NCBI GenBank assembly: GCA_030065825.1
Contig: JASJCY010000006.1
Coordinates: forward strand, 44,120-108,119
DNA length: 64,000 nt
Direction: 5' to 3'
Source: Nostocaceae cyanobacterium
GTDB taxonomy: Bacteria > Cyanobacteriota > Cyanobacteriia > Cyanobacteriales > Nostocaceae
Part shown: piece after piece, positions 60,649 through 64,000 of the stretch
Layout of the letters: every line of letters begins with the position of its first letter
Position numbering within the stretch: the first letter of the stretch is position 1
Position numbers and translations under genes: made by a program
Notes under the pieces: generated by a model
Databases searched by the model: none
Told to the model about the DNA's origin: nothing
What the model saw: the letters and a program-made list of their open reading frames with translations, nothing else

Positions 60649-61755
60649 TTATAAAATTCCTAGTGCTTCTAAATATTGCTGAGTTACAGTTTCTAAGGTG
60701 AATTGTTCCAGCCAGGAAGGATCGACAGGTTGGGAATTTCCAGACAATATGCTTAAAATTCCTTGGGCGATCGCACCATTGTCACCCACAGGAACCAAGA
60801 ATCCGTATTTACCATTGTCTAGAATCTCATTGGGTCCGCTCTTGCAATCTGTCGAAACTACTGGAACTCCCACAGCCATAGCTTCTATCAGGGCATTTGG
60901 TAAACCTTCCCAAGCGGAAGACAACACAAAAACAGATGAACGAGCCATATAAGCATAGGGATTTTTCACATGATCGGGTAAGTCCACATCATCAACTAGC
61001 CCTAACTCACTAATTAAAGCTTCCAATTGAGGTCGATCTGGTCCCCAACCTAAAATAACTAACTTTGCTTCTCGTACCTGTCGCACTTGAGCAAAAGCAC
61101 GGATTAGGGTAGGGAAATCCTTTTGGGCTTGTAATCTACCCACACCCAAAATTACTGGGGGTTGTCCTGGTTGAAACCAGGGATGTTCCACTCTTTCTTG
61201 TGCTTTGAGTAGGAGGTCAGGAGTAATAGTTGGATTATAAATAGTTTGAATGCGTTTTAAGGGCAAATCTGTGACATTAGCCAAGTCCTCAGCTACACCC
61301 TTGGAAACCGCCACAACATTATCAGCCCAAGGATATAACTGTCGCACAAATAGGGGTATTAAACGCTTTTTTAATCCGTCTTTTGGTTTTGCGTCTAAAG
61401 ACAGAGTATTGGCTTCACGCACCACCACTCGCGTTGATGACTTGGAGAAGCGTTTAGCCAACAGAGCAAACTCATTGTTATAGTGCAAAGTTGACAGTAG
61501 GGATTTGGGTTGTTCTTGGTTGAGATAACGTACTAAACTGGGAAGACTTGCCAACAAGCGCGGTGTCTTCAGGTCTACAATTCTCACTTCAGAAGGTACT
61601 TGCCATAAATGGGGTCCTCCGGTAGAAGTGAGTACCAAATCTACTTTCAAACCCCGCTTCACAAAACCGCGAGTTAAATTTAAGATTATTCTTTCCGCTC
61701 CACCACCACCAAGAAAACGGAGGAAACAGGCAACATCAGGTGTAACTTGAGCCAT
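60649..61755 (-). CDS. GT4-family glycosyltransferase
   Basis: GT-B enzyme. The N-terminus has FLGGGGAERIILNLTRGFVKRGLKVDLVL (glycine loop, acceptor domain). Then LLSTLHYNNEFALLAKR and VVVREANTLSL. C-terminal donor domain: VILGVGRLQAQKDFPTLIRAFAQVRQVREAKLVILGWGPDRPQLEAL, then SSAWEGLPNALIEAMAVGVPVVSTDCKSGPNEILDNG with E-x7-E. 368 aa, complete. Transcribed towards the plus-strand glycan genes. Likely polysaccharide or O-antigen synthesis; the sugar is unknown. Confidence 0.92.
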   Translation of the reverse strand: MAQVTPDVACFLRFLGGGGAERIILNLTRGFVKRGLKVDLVLTSTGGPHLWQVPSEVRIVDLKTPRLLASLPSLVRYLNQEQPKSLLSTLHYNNEFALLAKRFSKSSTRVVVREANTLSLDAKPKDGLKKRLIPLFVRQLYPWADNVVAVSKGVAEDLANVTDLPLKRIQTIYNPTITPDLLLKAQERVEHPWFQPGQPPVILGVGRLQAQKDFPTLIRAFAQVRQVREAKLVILGWGPDRPQLEALISELGLVDDVDLPDHVKNPYAYMARSSVFVLSSAWEGLPNALIEAMAVGVPVVSTDCKSGPNEILDNGKYGFLVPVGDNGAIAQGILSILSGNSQPVDPSWLEQFTLETVTQQYLEALGIL

Positions 61756-62030
61756 GACAATAATTCTCTGGTTTAGCTCTAAAAATACTAATAATTACTA
61801 ATATTTTCTTTATTTATTGAGTTATAGCATTTTTGACATTGTGCCCACCTCTCTATAGCGAGAGATTCTCAAAATCGCTTCAGCAGTTCTTGGTTTTATC
61901 GAAGATTTTCAGCCTGTTTTCTTATAATGTGAATGTGTTCACCGCATACTGGGCATTTGCAATTCTATTTCTTGGCAATTTTTTCCTAATTTACACTTGT
62001 GTCACAGTCGTTCTATAGTTTCCTGATTCT

Positions 62031-63659
62031 ATGACCGCAAACAACGCACCCCAAATCTGGATTTACGACACCACGCTACGGGATGGTACTCAACGGGAAG
62101 GACTATCGGTGTCGATGGAAGATAAACTGCACATTGCCCGGAGACTAGATAAATTGGGAGTTCCCTTTATTGAAGGAGGATGGCCCGGTGCAAATCCCAA
62201 GGATGTACAATTTTTTTGGCAATTGCAAGAGGAACCTCTCCAGCAATCAGAGGTTGTTGCTTTTTGCTCTACTCGACGTCCCAATACAACTGCGGCTTCA
62301 GAACCCATGTTACAAGCAATTCTTGCCGCAGGTACTCGTTGGGTAACGGTTTTTGGTAAGTCCTGGGATTTACATGTAACTGAAGGACTCAAAACCACTT
62401 TAAACGAAAATTTAGAGATGATCCGCGATACCATTGAGTATCTGCGCTCCTCAGGACGTCGGGTAATCTACGATGCCGAACATTGGTTTGATGGCTACAA
62501 ACAGAATCCAGATTATGCCCTGCAAACCTTAGAGGTGGCGATCGCAGCTGGTGCGGAATGGATTGTCCTGTGTGATACTAATGGCGGCACTTTACCCCAG
62601 GAAGTTTCCCAAATTGTCGCCAATGTGGTTGATTCTGTTCCCCAAGGAACTCAAATCGGCATTCATACCCATAATGATTCCGAACTGGCGGTTGCTAATG
62701 CTCTAGCAGCGGTGATGGCAGGAGCAACAATGGTACAAGGTACTATGAATGGTTATGGGGAACGTTGTGGTAATGCTAATCTTTGTTCTTTGATTCCCAA
62801 TTTACAATTAAAGCTTGGTTATCAATGTATTGAAGCACATCAACTATCCCAACTTGCAGAAACCAGTCGTTTTGTCAGCGAAGTCGTAAATTTAGCCCCT
62901 GACGAACATGCACCCTTTGTGGGACGTTCGGCATTTGCCCATAAAGGCGGTATTCATGTATCCGCAGTGGAACGGAATCCCCTCACCTACGAACATATCG
63001 AACCAGAATTAGTAGGGAATCGTCGTCGCATTGTCATTTCCGAACAGTCGGGAGTTAGTAATGTGATTGCTAAAGCCCGTTCTTTTGGGGTGGAACTAGA
63101 TAAACATAATCCGGCTACCCGGCAAATTCTGGAACGTTTAAAGGAATTGGAAGGGGAAGGATACCAATTTGAAGCAGCAGAGGCGAGTTTTGAATTATTA
63201 ATGCGCTCGGCTTTGGGAAATCGTCAACAATTCTTTGCCATCAAAGGTTTTCAAGTCCACTGTGACTTGGCAAAGGGCAAGGAAAATACCAATGCCTTAG
63301 CAACGGTGAAAGTGGCTGTCAGCGATAAAGACATTTTAGAAGTCGCCGAAGGAAATGGTCCGGTTGCTGCTTTGGATGCTGCTTTACGTAAGGCTTTAGT
63401 CAATTTCTATCCCCAAATCGCCAGCTTTGAACTCACAGATTATAAAGTCAGAATTCTCAATGGACATACGGGTACTGCAGCCATTACCCGCGCTTTGGTG
63501 GAATCTGGTAACGGTCATCAACGCTGGACAACTGTAGGGGTTTCTACCAATATTTTAGAAGCTTCCTATCAAGCTGTGGTGGAAGGCTTGGAATATGGAC
63601 TGTTGTTGCATGAACAAGCCCAAGCAGCCCTGAGTACTTCCATTGAGAATAGGGAATAG
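62031..63659 (+). CDS. cimA: (R)-citramalate synthase
   Basis: Condenses pyruvate and acetyl-CoA to citramalate, the cyanobacterial entry to isoleucine without threonine deaminase. DRE-TIM barrel start IWIYDTTLRDGTQREGLSVSMEDKLHIARRLDKLGVPFIEGGWPGANPKD (the GWPG/S pattern separates citramalate from isopropylmalate synthases). WIVLCDTNGGTLP, IGIHTHNDSELAVANALAAVMAGA (metal-binding His pair) and VQGTMNGYGERCGNANLCSLIPNL follow. The C-terminal regulatory domain (about 400-540) is present. 542 aa. It starts at ATG 62031. Confidence 0.95.
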   Translation: MTANNAPQIWIYDTTLRDGTQREGLSVSMEDKLHIARRLDKLGVPFIEGGWPGANPKDVQFFWQLQEEPLQQSEVVAFCSTRRPNTTAASEPMLQAILAAGTRWVTVFGKSWDLHVTEGLKTTLNENLEMIRDTIEYLRSSGRRVIYDAEHWFDGYKQNPDYALQTLEVAIAAGAEWIVLCDTNGGTLPQEVSQIVANVVDSVPQGTQIGIHTHNDSELAVANALAAVMAGATMVQGTMNGYGERCGNANLCSLIPNLQLKLGYQCIEAHQLSQLAETSRFVSEVVNLAPDEHAPFVGRSAFAHKGGIHVSAVERNPLTYEHIEPELVGNRRRIVISEQSGVSNVIAKARSFGVELDKHNPATRQILERLKELEGEGYQFEAAEASFELLMRSALGNRQQFFAIKGFQVHCDLAKGKENTNALATVKVAVSDKDILEVAEGNGPVAALDAALRKALVNFYPQIASFELTDYKVRILNGHTGTAAITRALVESGNGHQRWTTVGVSTNILEASYQAVVEGLEYGLLLHEQAQAALSTSIENRE

Positions 63660-63713
63660 GGAATGGGGAATGGGGAATGGGGAATGGGAAAGCACAACGG
63701 TTTTACCCTGGCA

Positions 63714-64000
63714 AAAACTCTAGCGCTAGAGTAATGGTCACAACCCCACTAAAAACCCTTCGCCACAGTTGTGGTTTTACCCTGGCAAAAACTCTAGCGC
63801 TAGAGTAATGGTCACAACCCCACTAAAAACACCCTTCGCCACAGTTATGGTTTTACCCTGGCAAAAACTCTAGCGCTAGATTAATGGTCACAATCCCAAT
63901 AAAAACACCCTTCGCCCTTAGTTGTGGTTTTACCCTGGCAAAAACTCTAGCGCTAGAGTAATGGTCACAACCCCACTAAAAACACCCTTCGCGCTTAGTT
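63714..64000. repeat. second array of the CTAGCGCTAG repeat family (array 2, runs off the window)
   Basis: CTAGCGCTAG occurs at 63720, 63794, 63870 and 63947, spacing 74-77 bp, i.e. two 37-bp half-units each. Read on the minus strand a half-unit is CTCTAGCGCTAG, then AGTTTTTGCCAGGGTAAAACC, or CTGTGGCGAAGGGTG, then TTTTTAGTGGGGTTGTGACC, ending ATTA. The TGACCATTACTCTAGCGCTAG junction is the same as in array 1 (8.7 kb) but in the opposite orientation. No spacers. The array continues past the right end of the window. Confidence 0.93.

Noticed and set aside
61833..62018. 61-codon plus-strand frame before cimA
   Set aside because: It is an AT-rich chance frame in the cimA leader, hydrophobic only because of the T content.
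1..64000. tRNA or rRNA genes
   Set aside because: I looked for acceptor/T-loop patterns and rRNA signatures and saw none; a covariance scan would settle it.

Overview
The window comes from a filamentous, probably nostocalean, cyanobacterium. The evidence is the dense scatter of the HIP1 octamer GCGATCGC, the heptameric short tandem repeats (CTTATTA, TAAATTC, TAACTCC), many dispersed palindromic intergenic repeats, and cyanobacterial versions of DapL, CimA, MgtE, UbiB/AarF and SAM hydroxide adenosyltransferase. It is chromosomal in character: housekeeping genes are interleaved with glycan genes and mobile-element relics. I see no tRNA, rRNA, CRISPR array or prophage.

Layout. 1-6.0 kb: six glycosyltransferase-type genes (GT4, GT10, two pairs of paralogous nucleotide-sugar-like transferases). 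6.1-9.1 kb: a small membrane protein, a UbiB/AarF kinase and a 37-bp tandem repeat array. 9.1-11.1 kb: an HNH-less IscB relative (IsrB) with its noncoding RNA region. 11.2-16.8 kb: SAM hydroxide adenosyltransferase, an alpha/alpha-toroid protein overlapping a WecG-type glycosyltransferase, an amidase and a membrane protein. 16.9-18.3 kb: an apparently intact TnpB element. 18.4-26.8 kb: a small secreted protein, Uma2 nuclease, ATP-grasp protein, MgtE, MtnC, a HTH protein and a Ser/Thr kinase. 26.9-33.1 kb: DapL, then an intact IscB with its omega-RNA, sitting directly in front of a four-gene amino-acid ABC transporter. 33.3-39 kb: VOC protein, 3D-domain protein, zinc ribbon, AroA, redoxin and large heptamer repeat tracts. 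39.1-45.6 kb: a nucleotide-metabolism group (thymidylate-synthase-like, membrane-anchored dCTP-deaminase-like, deoxyribosyltransferase-like, and further on dCMP deaminase), plus aquaporin Z, a TnpB remnant and a glutamine-amidotransferase-like protein. 46-52 kb: adenylate kinase, RNase PH, 6-phosphogluconolactonase, two FHA proteins and an M50 peptidase. 52-61.8 kb: exopolysaccharide-type genes (beta-helix protein, ABC exporter, acyltransferase, two GT4). 62-63.7 kb: citramalate synthase, followed by a second array of the same 37-bp repeat family.

The most interesting content is RNA-guided. IsrB (9.1 kb, minus strand) and IscB (28.6 kb, plus strand) are different proteins, one without and one with an HNH domain. 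Yet the noncoding regions upstream of them are clearly homologous over about 170 nt, and two helices show compensatory base changes. This supports a shared omega-RNA scaffold served by two effectors in one genome. Nearby are a complete TnpB and a TnpB C-terminal remnant whose right end appears to supply the stop codon of a neighbouring gene. No TnpA transposase is present. Second in interest are two arrays, 55 kb apart and in opposite orientation, of a 37-bp spacerless repeat built on the palindrome CTAGCGCTAG, with solo copies elsewhere. Third is the three-gene thymidylate synthase / dCTP deaminase / deoxyribosyltransferase group.

All identifications come from reading motifs in the translated sequence; no database search was run.
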